Shown: positions 15,740-25,446 of the stretch, one piece after another
Layout of the letters: each line of letters opens with the position of its first letter
Numbering within the stretch: position 1 is the stretch's first letter
Source: Planctomycetota bacterium
Lineage (GTDB): Bacteria; Planctomycetota; Phycisphaerae; FEN-1346
Length of the DNA: 33,143 bases
Direction of reading: 5' to 3'
Assembly (NCBI GenBank): GCA_026387035.1
Contig: JAPLMM010000197.1
Location: forward strand, 1 to 33,143
Position numbers and translations under genes: made by a program
The notes under the pieces: model-generated
Database searches by the model: none
The model's input: only the letters and a program-made list of their open reading frames with translations
Told to the model about the DNA's origin: nothing

Positions 15740-16765
15740 GTGCGCCCCATCCTTTTTCGCCTGGCGCTGCCCGGCACGGAACACGCCCTGACGATCTACG
15801 GGTACGGGGCGATGATGTGCCTCGGGTTTCTGTCGGCCATCCTGGTGGCCGCCTGGCGGGCGCGGAGCCGGAGGCAATCCCCCGACGTCATTTACAACGC
15901 GGGGCTCATCGCGTTCGTGTGCAGCGTGTTCGGCGCGAGGCTCTTCTATGTTCTCCAGTACCGCGAGCACTTCCGGTCGGCCCTGGACCTCGTCGCCATC
16001 TGGGAGGGCGGCCTGACGTACTACGGGGGTCTCGTGCTGGGCGCCGCGGGCGTCGTCGCGTATCTCCGGCTGTCGCGCCGGCCGGTGCTTTACTGGCTCG
16101 ACATCGTCGCCCCGAGCCTGGCGTTGGGCTTGGCGTTCGGCCGGATGGGCTGTTTTCTGAACGGGTGCTGCTATGGCGATGAATCTCACCTGCCCTGGGC
16201 GTTCGCCTGGCCCGTCGGGTCCATCCCCTGGGAGCACTCTGCGAACGCGTTCCTCGCATCCGCGGGCCTGAAGGGGGCGATTCTTTCCGCCGAGGGCTTC
16301 GGCCCGGCCCTCGGAGCGGTCACGGGTTCCCTGGCGGGGGCGCGCCAGGCGTGGACGATCCACCCGTCGCAACTGTACTCGCTGGTGAACGCGGCCGGGC
16401 TGTTCGCCGTCCTCCACCTCGCCTTCCGGTGGAAGCGTCGGCACGGCCAGATCTTTTTTTTCTTCATCCTCCTCTATGCCGTCAGCCGATTTCTCCTGGA
16501 GTACACGCGGGCGGACGAGGCGGAGACGTATCTTCTGGGGCTGCCGACGCTCCTGAGATGGCTGGGCCACGGCGCGGCGGCGGGGAACCTGGGCGGCCTG
16601 ACGATCAGCCAGAACGTGGGGGCGGCGATGGCGGCCGCGGCCGTCGCGGCTCTGGTGTGGCTGAACCGGAGCACCCATCCGCATCGGCGCACCGACTACG
16701 AACCGCCTCCCGACGAACCGAGCCCCGCCGCGGGCTCCAACCAACGAAAAGGAAAACGCCGATGA
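15740..16765 (+). CDS. lgt: Prolipoprotein diacylglyceryl transferase
   Basis: An inner-membrane enzyme that attaches diacylglycerol to the lipobox Cys of prolipoproteins, and so serves the lipoproteins encoded here. It is a polytopic protein of 341 aa. Motifs: IYGYGAMMCLGFL (first TM), GGLTYYGGLVLG, the signature region FGRMGCFLNGCCYG (Arg135, Asn141), IHPSQLYS and SRFLLEYTRADE. The core differs from the common GRxGNFxN(x)E form by the CC pair, a variant seen in some deep lineages. Start GTG at 15740 has AGGAG six nt upstream; GTG at 15737 is the alternative. It has an extra basic C-terminal tail of about 35 residues. Its stop overlaps the next start (ATGA). Confidence 0.93.
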   Translation: MRPILFRLALPGTEHALTIYGYGAMMCLGFLSAILVAAWRARSRRQSPDVIYNAGLIAFVCSVFGARLFYVLQYREHFRSALDLVAIWEGGLTYYGGLVLGAAGVVAYLRLSRRPVLYWLDIVAPSLALGLAFGRMGCFLNGCCYGDESHLPWAFAWPVGSIPWEHSANAFLASAGLKGAILSAEGFGPALGAVTGSLAGARQAWTIHPSQLYSLVNAAGLFAVLHLAFRWKRRHGQIFFFFILLYAVSRFLLEYTRADEAETYLLGLPTLLRWLGHGAAAGNLGGLTISQNVGAAMAAAAVAALVWLNRSTHPHRRTDYEPPPDEPSPAAGSNQRKGKRR

Positions 16766-18516
16766 AAACCCGCCTGACAGCCTGCGCCGTGCTCGCCTGC
16801 GCCGCCGCCCTCGTGCCGGCGACGATCGCACGCGGACAACCCTACACCCTGCGCCACCTCGCCCAGCCGGGCGACCAATACGTCTTCGAGCAGACCCTGC
16901 GGACCGAAACCGTCCAGCACCGGGGGGAAAACAGCCGGCGGACCGTCACCGAACAGACCGGCACGCGCGAGGAGTTGACGGTCGAGGCGAAGATGGAACC
17001 GCCGTCCGTGCGGGTCGTCATCTTCGAGCCGCCGCAGGAGGAACGCCTCGTCTCGCTCGAGGAGAACGGCAAGGACCGCCTCCCGGACGTGCCGGAAAAC
17101 GCACGCCGGCAGACCAGCCCGCCCCAGATCAACCTCGACGAGCGCGGCCTGCGGGGCGAACCCGCCGAACCCATCAAGCCGGTCGAGAATCCGACGGTCG
17201 CCCTCTCACTGTTTTTCGGGGCCACGCGATACCTGCCCGAGCAGGCGGTCAGCCCCGGCGACGAGTGGTCGCACGACGCGGACTTCGGCGCTGTCCGCGG
17301 GACCGTCAAGACGAAGTTCGTCGAGGTCAAGACGGTCGGCGGCCTTGCGTGCGCGGTGCTGGACGTGACGGCCACGGCCGCGCTCGCCGGAGAGATCGCC
17401 GGACGCATCACCGTCGAAAAGATCGAGTCACGCATGTCCGTCGCGCTGGACGGGAGCGGGTTGCAGCACATCACGGCCACGAACATCCTGGGCGAAAAGG
17501 GCGATGCCGCCGAACAACGCGTCACCCGCACGTTCGAGGCCAAACGCGTCAAGACCGCACGGCTCGAAGGCGACGACCTGGCGAAAGCCCGGGCCGACGC
17601 CGAACGCCTCCGCCGCGCCTTCGAGCAGGCCCAGAGCGACGACCTCGCGGCCGCCGTCGAAACCCTCCAGGCCTACATCCAGGAGATGCCCGACGGCCGG
17701 TGGACCCCCGCCGTGAAGACCCTTCACGCGAACGTGCTCCAGCGCCGGCTCCTGACGAAACCGCTGCCGCAGAACGACCTGCGCGTCGTCCTGAGGGACC
17801 TGAGGCGGGCCCACGACCAGGCCAACGCGCAAGGCAACCCCGCGGATCTGGCGGCCGTCCGCAACGCCGCCGGACAGGTCGCCGCCGCCAACCTCCAGGC
17901 CATCCTCAAGGATTCGTCGGACGAGGACCCGGTCATACGCGAGTTGGCGCTGTTCGGCATGACGTTTTCCGCGGACGCGTCGGCCCGGCAGAGGCTGGTG
18001 GAAATGACGAAGGACACCAGCCGAAGCGTGCGCGCCGCCGCCGCCATCGGACTGGCCGTCCAGCAGAAACCAGTCGATTCGGACCTCCTGCTTCGGCTCC
18101 TTAAGGACCCCGAGGAGCAGGCCCGCGGCGCCGCCGCCATCCTGGCCTACCGGACGCTCAAGCGAGAGGACGCGGGCGCGGCCAAGGTGCTGCCGATCCT
18201 CATCGAGAACCTGGCGATGAAAAACTTGTGGGCGCGGGCGCAAACCGTCGGGGCGATCGGCCTCCTGGCGCCCGCCGGCTCCACCCAGGCCGTCGGCGCC
18301 GTCCTGGGCGCCTTCAAGGCCGAGACCGCCGGGGATCTCAAGCCCATTTATCTGAATGCCCTCGAGCAGATCACGGGCGTCAAAGGCGAGGACGTCAGCG
18401 TTTATGAGGCGTGGCAGGTAAAACAGGCGGCGCCCGAGAAAGGCGAACCGAAACCCGGCGAAACGGGCGAACCCAAGGAGCCGAAGCCCGCCCCCAAGGA
18501 CACCCCGAAGGGCTAG
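16762..18516 (+). CDS. Exported HEAT-repeat protein coupled to lgt
   Basis: A 584-aa protein with a signal peptide MKTRLTACAVLACAAALVPATIARG. An N-terminal beta-rich region (~25-270) contains LFFGATRYLPEQAVSPGDEWSHD-type sequence, as in the DUF6263-like secreted domains of planctomycetes. A helical middle follows, then HEAT repeats at ~390-550 (VIRELALFGMTF, SRSVRAAAAIGLAV, EEQARGAAAILAYR, LWARAQTVGAIGLLAP). The last ~30 residues are a Pro/Lys/Glu-rich tail. It starts within the lgt stop codon (ATGA, 16762-16765), showing translational coupling. No enzymatic motif was recognised; a scaffold role outside the cytoplasm is likely. No lipobox, so it is not itself an obvious Lgt substrate. Confidence 0.75.
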   Translation: MKTRLTACAVLACAAALVPATIARGQPYTLRHLAQPGDQYVFEQTLRTETVQHRGENSRRTVTEQTGTREELTVEAKMEPPSVRVVIFEPPQEERLVSLEENGKDRLPDVPENARRQTSPPQINLDERGLRGEPAEPIKPVENPTVALSLFFGATRYLPEQAVSPGDEWSHDADFGAVRGTVKTKFVEVKTVGGLACAVLDVTATAALAGEIAGRITVEKIESRMSVALDGSGLQHITATNILGEKGDAAEQRVTRTFEAKRVKTARLEGDDLAKARADAERLRRAFEQAQSDDLAAAVETLQAYIQEMPDGRWTPAVKTLHANVLQRRLLTKPLPQNDLRVVLRDLRRAHDQANAQGNPADLAAVRNAAGQVAAANLQAILKDSSDEDPVIRELALFGMTFSADASARQRLVEMTKDTSRSVRAAAAIGLAVQQKPVDSDLLLRLLKDPEEQARGAAAILAYRTLKREDAGAAKVLPILIENLAMKNLWARAQTVGAIGLLAPAGSTQAVGAVLGAFKAETAGDLKPIYLNALEQITGVKGEDVSVYEAWQVKQAAPEKGEPKPGETGEPKEPKPAPKDTPKG

Positions 18517-18535
18517 AACTGGTTTCACAACTAAA

Positions 18536-18563
18536 GGGTGGCGGGTCTCCTGACCCGCCACCC
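18536..18563. terminator. Perfect 12-bp hairpin between convergent genes
   Basis: GGGTGGCGGGTC (18536-18547), loop TCCT, GACCCGCCACCC (18552-18563). It is nearly symmetric and lies between the plus-strand HEAT-repeat gene and the minus-strand lon, so it probably stops both. It has no T-tract. It shares its sequence with the hairpin at 8701-8750. Confidence 0.6.
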
Positions 18564-18644
18564 TCCCAAACGTCTTGGAAATCGCGGCGGTTCAGGAGAA
18601 CCGCCGCGCATAAAATACGAAACCAGGGCTAGCGCCGCCGGAGG

Positions 18645-21056
18645 TTACGCCTCCTCGCGGCGATAAAGGTGCGTGTCGGCACGGGCGCGGAACTGGCTCC
18701 TGAGACCCGGAACCACCTCGCGCAGGCAGTCTTCCACGCGCTCGACGAAGGTGAATCGGATCGCCCGACGGACCTCCTCGGGAATCTTCTCCAGGTCGTC
18801 CTCGTTGTCGCGCGGCAGGAAGATCTGCGTGATCCCCTCGCGGTGGGCGGCGAGGACCTTCTCCTTGATGCCGCCCACCGGCAGCACCCTTCCCTGGAGC
18901 GTCACTTCGCCGGTGATGGCCACGTCGTTCCGCGCCGGCCGGCCCGACAGCGCCGACGCCAGCGCGCAGACGACCGGCAGCCCCGCGCTCGGTCCGTCCT
19001 TGGGGGTGGCGCCTTCCGGCACGTGGACGTGGATGTCCACGGTGTGGCGCATCGGGATGGTTCCCGGGCGGGCGCATTTCGCGCGCACCCACGAGAGGGC
19101 CGTCTTGACGGATTCCTGCATGACGGCGCCGAGTTGGCCGGTCAGCGTCAGTTCCCCCTTGCCGGGCATGCACGAGACCTCGATGGCCATGCTCCGCCCG
19201 CCGAACTCGGTCCACGCCAGGCTCGTGACCGTGCCGACGCGTTCGGCCGGACCGGTGGGCTGGCGGCGGTAGGGCGCCGGGCCGAGCAACGCGCGGACGC
19301 GCTCGCGCTCAAGGACGCGCGGCCCGGCGGGCTCGCTCGAAGGGGGTGCGGCGGCGACCTCGGCGGCGACCTCGGCGGCGACCTTCCGCAGCATCCGCGC
19401 CAGGCACTTCCGCAGGTTCCGGACCCCCGCCTCGCGCGTGTACGCCTCGATGACGTGGCGAAGGACGTCCGTCGGCAACTCGACGGCGCCGGCCCCCAGG
19501 CCGTGCGCCTCCATTTCCTCGGCCAAGAGGTGGCGCTGGGCAATCGCGACCTTCTCTTCCAGCGTGTACCCCGCCAGTTCGATAACCTCCAGGCGGTCCA
19601 GCAGCACCGGCGGGATCGACGACGCCAGATTCGCCGTGCAGATGAACAGCACCCCCGACAGGTCGAACTCGACCTCCAGGTAGTGGTCGCTGAAGGCGTA
19701 GTTCTCGTCCGGGTCGAGGACCTCCAGGAGCGCGCTGGCCGGGTCGCCGTGCGCGTCCTCGCCCATCTTGTCGATCTCGTCCAGAAGGAACACCGGGTTG
19801 CGGACGCCCGCTTTGCGGATGGACTGAACGACGCGCCCGGGGAGTGCGCCGACGTAGGTTCGCCGGTGGCCTCGGATTTCCGCCTCGTCCCGCACGCCGC
19901 CCAGGCTCTTGCGGACGAAGCGCCGGCCCAGCGCCCGCGCGACGCTTTTGGCGAGGCTCGTCTTGCCGACACCCGGCGGGCCGACGAAGCAGAGGATCGG
20001 CTCCCGCATCCGCTTCGAGAGTTTTTTGACGGCCAGGAACTCCAGGATCCGCTCCTTCGGCTCCTCCAGACCGTAATGGTCCTCGTCGAGAACCTGCTGA
20101 GCGTGCCGCAGGTCCAGGTTGTCCTCGGTCGAGGCGGTCCACGGCATGTGGATGAGCCAGTCGAGATACTCGGTGATGACGACGGACTGAGGCGAAAGGG
20201 GGAGCATGCGGCCGAGGCGGGCGTGCTCCGCCAGCGCGAGGCGTTGGACCTCCTCCGGCATGCCCGCCGACAGGATTTTCTCCCCCAGTTCCGCGATCGA
20301 GGCACCGGCCGGGTCCTCCTGGCCGAGTTCCTCCTCGATCGCCCGCAACTGCTCCTTCAGGAAATACTCCTTCTGGCTCTGCTTGAGGCGCGAGCGGACG
20401 CGGTCGCCGATGCGGTCCTGGATTTCCAGCAGCGAAATCTCGTTCTCCAGGACCTCGGCCAGGGCGTTCAGCCGGTCGCCCGGCTCCGTCATCTCCAGCA
20501 GGCGCTGCTTATCGGAGAACGGGATCACCAGGTACGTCGCCACCAGGTCCGTCAGGCGGCCGACGTCCGAGGCCTGGCTGACGAGCCGGCCGACGCTTTC
20601 CGGCAGGCTCGGATTCTTCCCGAGGTAGGAGAAGAACCGCGCCTGGACTGTGCGCATGAGGGCCTCGGCCTCGGCATCCTCGCAGACGGGCTCCTGGATC
20701 GGCTCGGCCTCCGCGCGGAGGCATCCGCCTTCGGCGCTCACGTTCGCCGCGCGGGCCCGCTCCGACGCCTCGACGATCGTCTTGTAGATGCCGCTCGCTT
20801 CCCGGAAACACTGGAGGACCTCGCCGACGCAGCCGACCGCAAACAGGTCCTTGCCTTCGGGGTCCGCCAGGTCCGGGTCGCGCTGGGCGACCAGCAGGAT
20901 GCGGTGGTCGGCGGCCATGGCCGCGTGGACGGCCGTCACGGAGGGTTCCCGACCGACCTGGAGCGTCATCACCAGGCCGGGAAACGCCACCAGCCCGCGC
21001 AACGGAAGGACCGGCAGGCGTTTCGGCGTCGTCGAGGCTTGCGGGTCGTCGGGCAT
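18645..21056 (-). CDS. lon: ATP-dependent protease Lon
   Basis: A hexameric cytoplasmic AAA+ serine protease that degrades damaged and regulatory proteins. Length is 803 aa. Domains: N-terminal substrate domain (LPVLPLRGLVAFPG onward, ~12-205), coiled-coil linker with LKQSQKEYFLKEQLRAI, AAA+ (Walker A GPPGVGKT ~359-366, Walker B VFLLDEIDK ~422-430, sensor TANL), and the proteolytic domain with Ser690 (PKDGPSAG) and Lys733 (GGIKEK), 43 residues apart as in E. coli. A tripled VAAE segment (12-bp DNA repeat) lies at ~559-569, between the AAA+ and protease domains. It is last in the FlgI-like/smc/lipoprotein/lon cluster, 30 bp after the lipoprotein gene. No heat-shock element was identified. Confidence 0.97.
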   Translation of the reverse strand: MPDDPQASTTPKRLPVLPLRGLVAFPGLVMTLQVGREPSVTAVHAAMAADHRILLVAQRDPDLADPEGKDLFAVGCVGEVLQCFREASGIYKTIVEASERARAANVSAEGGCLRAEAEPIQEPVCEDAEAEALMRTVQARFFSYLGKNPSLPESVGRLVSQASDVGRLTDLVATYLVIPFSDKQRLLEMTEPGDRLNALAEVLENEISLLEIQDRIGDRVRSRLKQSQKEYFLKEQLRAIEEELGQEDPAGASIAELGEKILSAGMPEEVQRLALAEHARLGRMLPLSPQSVVITEYLDWLIHMPWTASTEDNLDLRHAQQVLDEDHYGLEEPKERILEFLAVKKLSKRMREPILCFVGPPGVGKTSLAKSVARALGRRFVRKSLGGVRDEAEIRGHRRTYVGALPGRVVQSIRKAGVRNPVFLLDEIDKMGEDAHGDPASALLEVLDPDENYAFSDHYLEVEFDLSGVLFICTANLASSIPPVLLDRLEVIELAGYTLEEKVAIAQRHLLAEEMEAHGLGAGAVELPTDVLRHVIEAYTREAGVRNLRKCLARMLRKVAAEVAAEVAAAPPSSEPAGPRVLERERVRALLGPAPYRRQPTGPAERVGTVTSLAWTEFGGRSMAIEVSCMPGKGELTLTGQLGAVMQESVKTALSWVRAKCARPGTIPMRHTVDIHVHVPEGATPKDGPSAGLPVVCALASALSGRPARNDVAITGEVTLQGRVLPVGGIKEKVLAAHREGITQIFLPRDNEDDLEKIPEEVRRAIRFTFVERVEDCLREVVPGLRSQFRARADTHLYRREEA

Positions 21057-21086
21057 TAGGCGCTCAACCTCTATCGGAGCCCCGCG

Positions 21087-21695
21087 CTACGGGGGCGGAT
21101 TCTTCTTGAAGAGCCAGCCCTCAAACGCGCACCGGACCACGATCGGTTCGGATTCCACAATCGCTTTCTCTGCGACGGCATCCTCTTTGAAATCAAAAAC
21201 GACGCCCGCCGTCAGTTTCAACTCCGTCTCGCCCGGCCTGAAGTACCTCGTGAAACCGCCGCCCGTATCCGGCCCGCACGGACCCCAGAAGTAGAAACTC
21301 GCGAGCGCATATTCCCGGCACCACGCACCGTCCGGGGCAAGCGTCACGCTTCTCGGCGCCTCCGACCGCCGCGCCCGAACGTCCGCGTAAACTGGCGCCT
21401 CTTCATGCCCCTGCGCGTCGCGGAGAAAGAGCCCAAGGAGCGGAAACAGCACGTCGCCGGATTCGTCCTCTCCGGGCAGAGGCCTTGGCAACGTCAGGCG
21501 GACCGGCTCCGCGCTGGAGTTGCGAATCGTCACGCGCACGCGCTCCGGGAGGCCCGGCCCGTCCGCGCCGACGCGCTCGATCGTGCAAGCCAAGTTCTGC
21601 GGCTCGGCGTCTCGGCCGGCTGTGGCCGCGCAGCCTGCCCCGGCCACCGCTGCTGTGAGAAGCGCGAGGAACGCACTTGAGATTCGCCAGACCAT
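21087..21695 (-). CDS. Putative lipoprotein of unknown function
   Basis: A 202-aa exported protein. The signal peptide ends with lipobox VAGAGC (Cys ~22). The mature part looks all-beta: CTIERVGADGPGLPERVRVTIRNSSAEPVRLTLP resembles an immunoglobulin-like 'intermediate' domain found in exported proteins, ending with FRPGETELKLTAGVVFDF. No catalytic motif is visible. It lies between smc (31 bp upstream) and lon (30 bp downstream) on the same strand, so it is co-transcribed, but nothing ties it functionally to either. Confidence 0.7.
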   Translation of the reverse strand: MVWRISSAFLALLTAAVAGAGCAATAGRDAEPQNLACTIERVGADGPGLPERVRVTIRNSSAEPVRLTLPRPLPGEDESGDVLFPLLGLFLRDAQGHEEAPVYADVRARRSEAPRSVTLAPDGAWCREYALASFYFWGPCGPDTGGGFTRYFRPGETELKLTAGVVFDFKEDAVAEKAIVESEPIVVRCAFEGWLFKKNPPP

Positions 21696-21726
21696 GCGTC
21701 CGATTCTCCGGGGCCTCCGCAGCGGC

Positions 21727-24700
21727 TCAGCCGACGGTCGCGGCCTCGGCCGCTTCCTGCGTTTGCGGCGTCTCCTGCGGCTGAGGCGTCTCCTGCGGCT
21801 GCGACGTCTCCTGCGGCTCGGCCGGTTCCTCGGCGAGGAGGCCCTGGTCGTGCAGGTCGCTGAACTTGACGCTGACTTTGCGCGAGACGCCCGGCTCTTC
21901 CATCGTCACGCCGTAAAGCACGTCCGCGATACTCATCGTGCGCTTGCTGTGCGAGATGATGACGAACTGCGACTGGTCGAGGAACTCCCTGACGAGCGAG
22001 ACGAAGCGGTCGATGTTCGCCTCGTCCAGCGACGCGTCCACTTCGTCGAGGAGGCAGAAGGGGCTCGGCCGGGCACGGAAGACCGCCAGCAAGAGCGCCA
22101 CCGCGGTCATCGCTTTTTCGCCGCCCGACAGGAGGCTGATCCGCTGGAGTTGTTTGCCCGGCGGGCGGGCCACGATCTCGATCCCGCTCTCCAGCACGTC
22201 CGTTTCGTCCTCGAGAAACACATCGGCCTTGCCGCCGCCGAACAGTTTCCGGTACAGTTCCTGGAAGTGACCTCGCACCGCCTGGAAGGTGGTTATGAAA
22301 CGTTCGCGGCTCTCGCGGTTGATGCGTTCGATGAGGTTCGCCAGGGCCGTCTGGGCCGACACCAGGTCGTCGCGCTGTTTCTGGAGGAACTCGGCCCGTT
22401 TCTCGAGGGCTTCCTGTTCCTGGAGCGCCTCGATGTTGACCGGTCCGAGGCGGTCGATCTTGCCCTGGAGATCCTTGATTTCGGCGGCGACGGCGTCCCA
22501 ATCCACCTCTTCCGGCTGCCACTGGGCGTAGCGTTCGGCGAGGTCCATCTGGAAATCATCGCGGACGCGCTCGACGAGGTCGTCGCGCTTGGTCTGGACT
22601 TCCCGCCGCGCCAGTTCCCGCCCGTGAATCTCCCCCTGGAGGCGTTCGATCTCGCCCTCGATCCCGCGCTCCTTTTCGCCGAGGGCGGCGACGCGGCCGC
22701 GCCGGTCGGCGCCCGCTTCGGCCAGGCGGCGGCCCTCGGCCTCGGCCCCCTGCTTCTCCAGGAACAGGCGCGCCAAGTCCGACTGGATCGCCAGCATCGT
22801 CCGCTCCGAATCCCGGATGCGGGTCAGGCACTCGGCGAGGTCGGCCTGGCTCTGTTCGATGCCCTGGGCCGTCGCCGCCGCGTCCCGTTCGCTCGACGCC
22901 ACCTGGTCCACCAGGGCCGTGTGCTTCTCCCGAAGGCGAGCCAGCGCCACCCGCGCCGCCGTCCGCTCCTCCTCGAGCGCGGTCCGCGCCTCCAGGAGCG
23001 TTTCCTGCTCGGCGACGAGGGCGTCGATGGATCGCTGCTGGTCGGCGGCCTGCCGGTCGAGGCTGGCGATCTCTTCCGCGAGGGCGGTGCGCTCCCCGAG
23101 GAGCCGCTCGCGCTCCGCCCCGAGGTCCGCCAGTTCGCTTTCCACGAGCGGGGCCTCGGCCGACAGTTCCTGGCGCGTCTCCGCCAGGCGCCGCTGGTGC
23201 CCTTCGACCTCGACCCGGACCATCGACGCCTCGTAAATCTCCTGGCGGAGGGCCTGCTGCTCGACGTCGAGGGCCTGAAGTTCCTCGACGGCGCGGCGTC
23301 GGCGGGCGTCGAGCGCCTCGATTTGCCGGGCCGCCGACTCCTGCTCGGCCGCGATGTTCCTCAGTTCCGACCGCCGCGAGATGAGGCTCGTCTCCGGGCC
23401 CGGCGGGCCGACGGCGACCGACCCGTCCGCTTCCAGCACGTCGCCCGTGAGGCTGACGAAGCGGTATCCGCGCAGCGGCCCGCGCGCCAGGGCGACGGCG
23501 CCTTCGAGGCTCCGGACGACGACCGTCCGCCCCAGGAGGTGCGCCACGGCCGGGAGGACGGATTCGTCCACGCGGACGTACTGCATCGCCCAGCCGACCG
23601 CTTCCGGATAGGCCGCGAGGTCTTTGCCGTCGGCGGCCGGCTCGATCGCGTCGAGCGCGAGGAACCGGACCTGGCCGGGGAGCGTGCCCGCCAGGTCGCG
23701 CGCCAGCACCAGGACGTCGTCCAGGCGTTCGGCGATGAGGAGTTTTTCGGCGGGCCCGAGGGCGGATTCGATGAGGACGGCGTGAGCGACGTCCACCTCG
23801 ATGAGGTCCGCCACCATGCCTCGCCATCGGCCGGCGTGGCCGTTGGTCCGGATCGTTTCGCGGACGCGGCGGACGGCGGCGGGAATGCCTTCGCCTCGCT
23901 TCTCCAGGTCCTCCAGGAGTTCGCGTCGGCTGGCGAGGGCGGAGGCCCGTTCTTTCGCGCGGGCGAGTTGTTCGCCGACGCTCTCGACTTCTTTCTGCTT
24001 GGCCTCGGCCTCGTGGCGTTTCTCTTCGAGTCCGCGCCGGCGTTCGGCGACGGTCGCCTCCAGCCGGGCCGCCTCGGCCTTCAATTCCACCTCGCGTTCG
24101 CGCAGGCGCTCCAGGTGGGCGGCGATCTCGTCGCGCCGCTTCGCGAGACGCTCCGCCTGGGCCGACAGGTTCTCAAGGCGCAGGTCGAGGCTCGCCAGCC
24201 GGCTCGAGCGCTGGCTTTTCTGCTGCGCCAGGTCCATCAGGTGTGCCTTGGCGTGCTCGATGCGGCCGGTGAGCGTGCGGACCCTGTCGGCGGTTTCCTG
24301 GAGGCGTTTTTCGATGTCGGCGACGGCCGTCTCCTGCCGGGCGGCCAGGTCGGCCACCTCGGCGAGGTCGCGCCGGCGGGATTCCACGAGCGCCTGGACC
24401 TCGCGCAGGTGGGCCGAGAGGTCGCCGATCTTTCGCCGGTCGCGCTCGACGATCTGCTCCAGTTCCCCGACGCGCGTCCGATGGAAGCCGATCTCGTTTT
24501 CTCCCGTCGCGATGGCCGAGCGGATCTCGCTCAGGCGGGCGTCGGTGCGGCGGGCCTCGCCCTCCAGTTCCATGAGTTCCGTTTCGAGGCGGCTTCGCTC
24601 CTCCTCCAGGGCCGCCAGCGCGCCGGATTCGCCGGCCCGCGCGTCCCCCAGGTCCCGGAGTGCCGACTCGTGGGCCTCGAGCGCCGTCGCCTGTTCGTGG

Positions 24701-25401
24701 TACTGGCTGAGGGCGTAGGAGACGCGGAGTTCCTTGAGGCGTTCGGTGTACTGGAGGAAGTTACGGGCCTTGCCGGCCTGGTACTTGACGCTGCGGAGGC
24801 GTTTTTCGACCTCCTCGAGGATGTCGCCGAGACGCACGAGGTTCTGCTGGGTGCGTTCGAGTTTCCGTTCGGCCTCGCGGCGTTTGGACTTGTACTTGGA
24901 GACGCCGGCCGCTTCCTCGAAGATGATGCGGCGTTCCTGGGGATTGGACTGCAGGAGGACGTCCACCTTGCCTTGCTCGATGAGGCTGTAGGCATCGACG
25001 CCGATGCCCGTGTCCATGAAGAGTTCGCGGATGTCGCGCAGGCGGCAGGGCTTGCGGTTCAGGAGGTATTCCGACTCGCCGCTGCGGTAGAGGCGGCGGC
25101 TGACCTCGACCTCGGTCGAGTCGATGGGCAGCAGGCCGCTCGAATTGTCGAAGGTGAGCGTGGCTTCCGCGAAGCCGAGGCTCCGCCGGCTTTCGGAGCC
25201 GGAGAAGATGATGTCGGCCATTTCGCGGCCGCGAAGGCTCTTGGCGCTCTGTTCGCCGAGAACCCACTTGACGGCGTCCACGACGTTCGACTTGCCGCAC
25301 CCGTTCGGGCCCACGATCACCGTGATGCCCGAGTCGAAATCGAAGCGGGTGCGGTCGGCGAACGACTTGAAGCCGAACACTTCCAGTCGCTTCAGTTCCA
25401 C
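21727..25401 (-). CDS. smc: Chromosome partition protein Smc
   Basis: A structural-maintenance-of-chromosomes ATPase that compacts and segregates the nucleoid, forming a dimer via its hinge. Length is 1224 aa. Walker A GPNGCGKSN is at ~31-39 and the Q-loop VKWVLGEQ at ~49-56. Coiled coils (~170-520 and ~670-1010) flank the hinge (~525-650; WRGMVADLIEVDV, GYRFVSLTGDVLEADG). The ABC signature LLSGGEKAMTA is at ~1090 and Walker B CLLDEVDASLDE at ~1116. It has an unusual C-terminal tail with four PQET-type repeats (~1197-1215), encoded by an ~18-bp DNA repeat. It is 45 bp downstream of the FlgI-like gene. The kleisin genes scpA/scpB are not in the window. Confidence 0.97.
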   Translation of the reverse strand: MELKRLEVFGFKSFADRTRFDFDSGITVIVGPNGCGKSNVVDAVKWVLGEQSAKSLRGREMADIIFSGSESRRSLGFAEATLTFDNSSGLLPIDSTEVEVSRRLYRSGESEYLLNRKPCRLRDIRELFMDTGIGVDAYSLIEQGKVDVLLQSNPQERRIIFEEAAGVSKYKSKRREAERKLERTQQNLVRLGDILEEVEKRLRSVKYQAGKARNFLQYTERLKELRVSYALSQYHEQATALEAHESALRDLGDARAGESGALAALEEERSRLETELMELEGEARRTDARLSEIRSAIATGENEIGFHRTRVGELEQIVERDRRKIGDLSAHLREVQALVESRRRDLAEVADLAARQETAVADIEKRLQETADRVRTLTGRIEHAKAHLMDLAQQKSQRSSRLASLDLRLENLSAQAERLAKRRDEIAAHLERLREREVELKAEAARLEATVAERRRGLEEKRHEAEAKQKEVESVGEQLARAKERASALASRRELLEDLEKRGEGIPAAVRRVRETIRTNGHAGRWRGMVADLIEVDVAHAVLIESALGPAEKLLIAERLDDVLVLARDLAGTLPGQVRFLALDAIEPAADGKDLAAYPEAVGWAMQYVRVDESVLPAVAHLLGRTVVVRSLEGAVALARGPLRGYRFVSLTGDVLEADGSVAVGPPGPETSLISRRSELRNIAAEQESAARQIEALDARRRRAVEELQALDVEQQALRQEIYEASMVRVEVEGHQRRLAETRQELSAEAPLVESELADLGAERERLLGERTALAEEIASLDRQAADQQRSIDALVAEQETLLEARTALEEERTAARVALARLREKHTALVDQVASSERDAAATAQGIEQSQADLAECLTRIRDSERTMLAIQSDLARLFLEKQGAEAEGRRLAEAGADRRGRVAALGEKERGIEGEIERLQGEIHGRELARREVQTKRDDLVERVRDDFQMDLAERYAQWQPEEVDWDAVAAEIKDLQGKIDRLGPVNIEALQEQEALEKRAEFLQKQRDDLVSAQTALANLIERINRESRERFITTFQAVRGHFQELYRKLFGGGKADVFLEDETDVLESGIEIVARPPGKQLQRISLLSGGEKAMTAVALLLAVFRARPSPFCLLDEVDASLDEANIDRFVSLVREFLDQSQFVIISHSKRTMSIADVLYGVTMEEPGVSRKVSVKFSDLHDQGLLAEEPAEPQETSQPQETPQPQETPQTQEAAEAATVG

Positions 25402-25446
25402 TTTGCGAGCGCTCCTTCCTCCAGCGTCGTTCCGCCGGCCGAGAGG

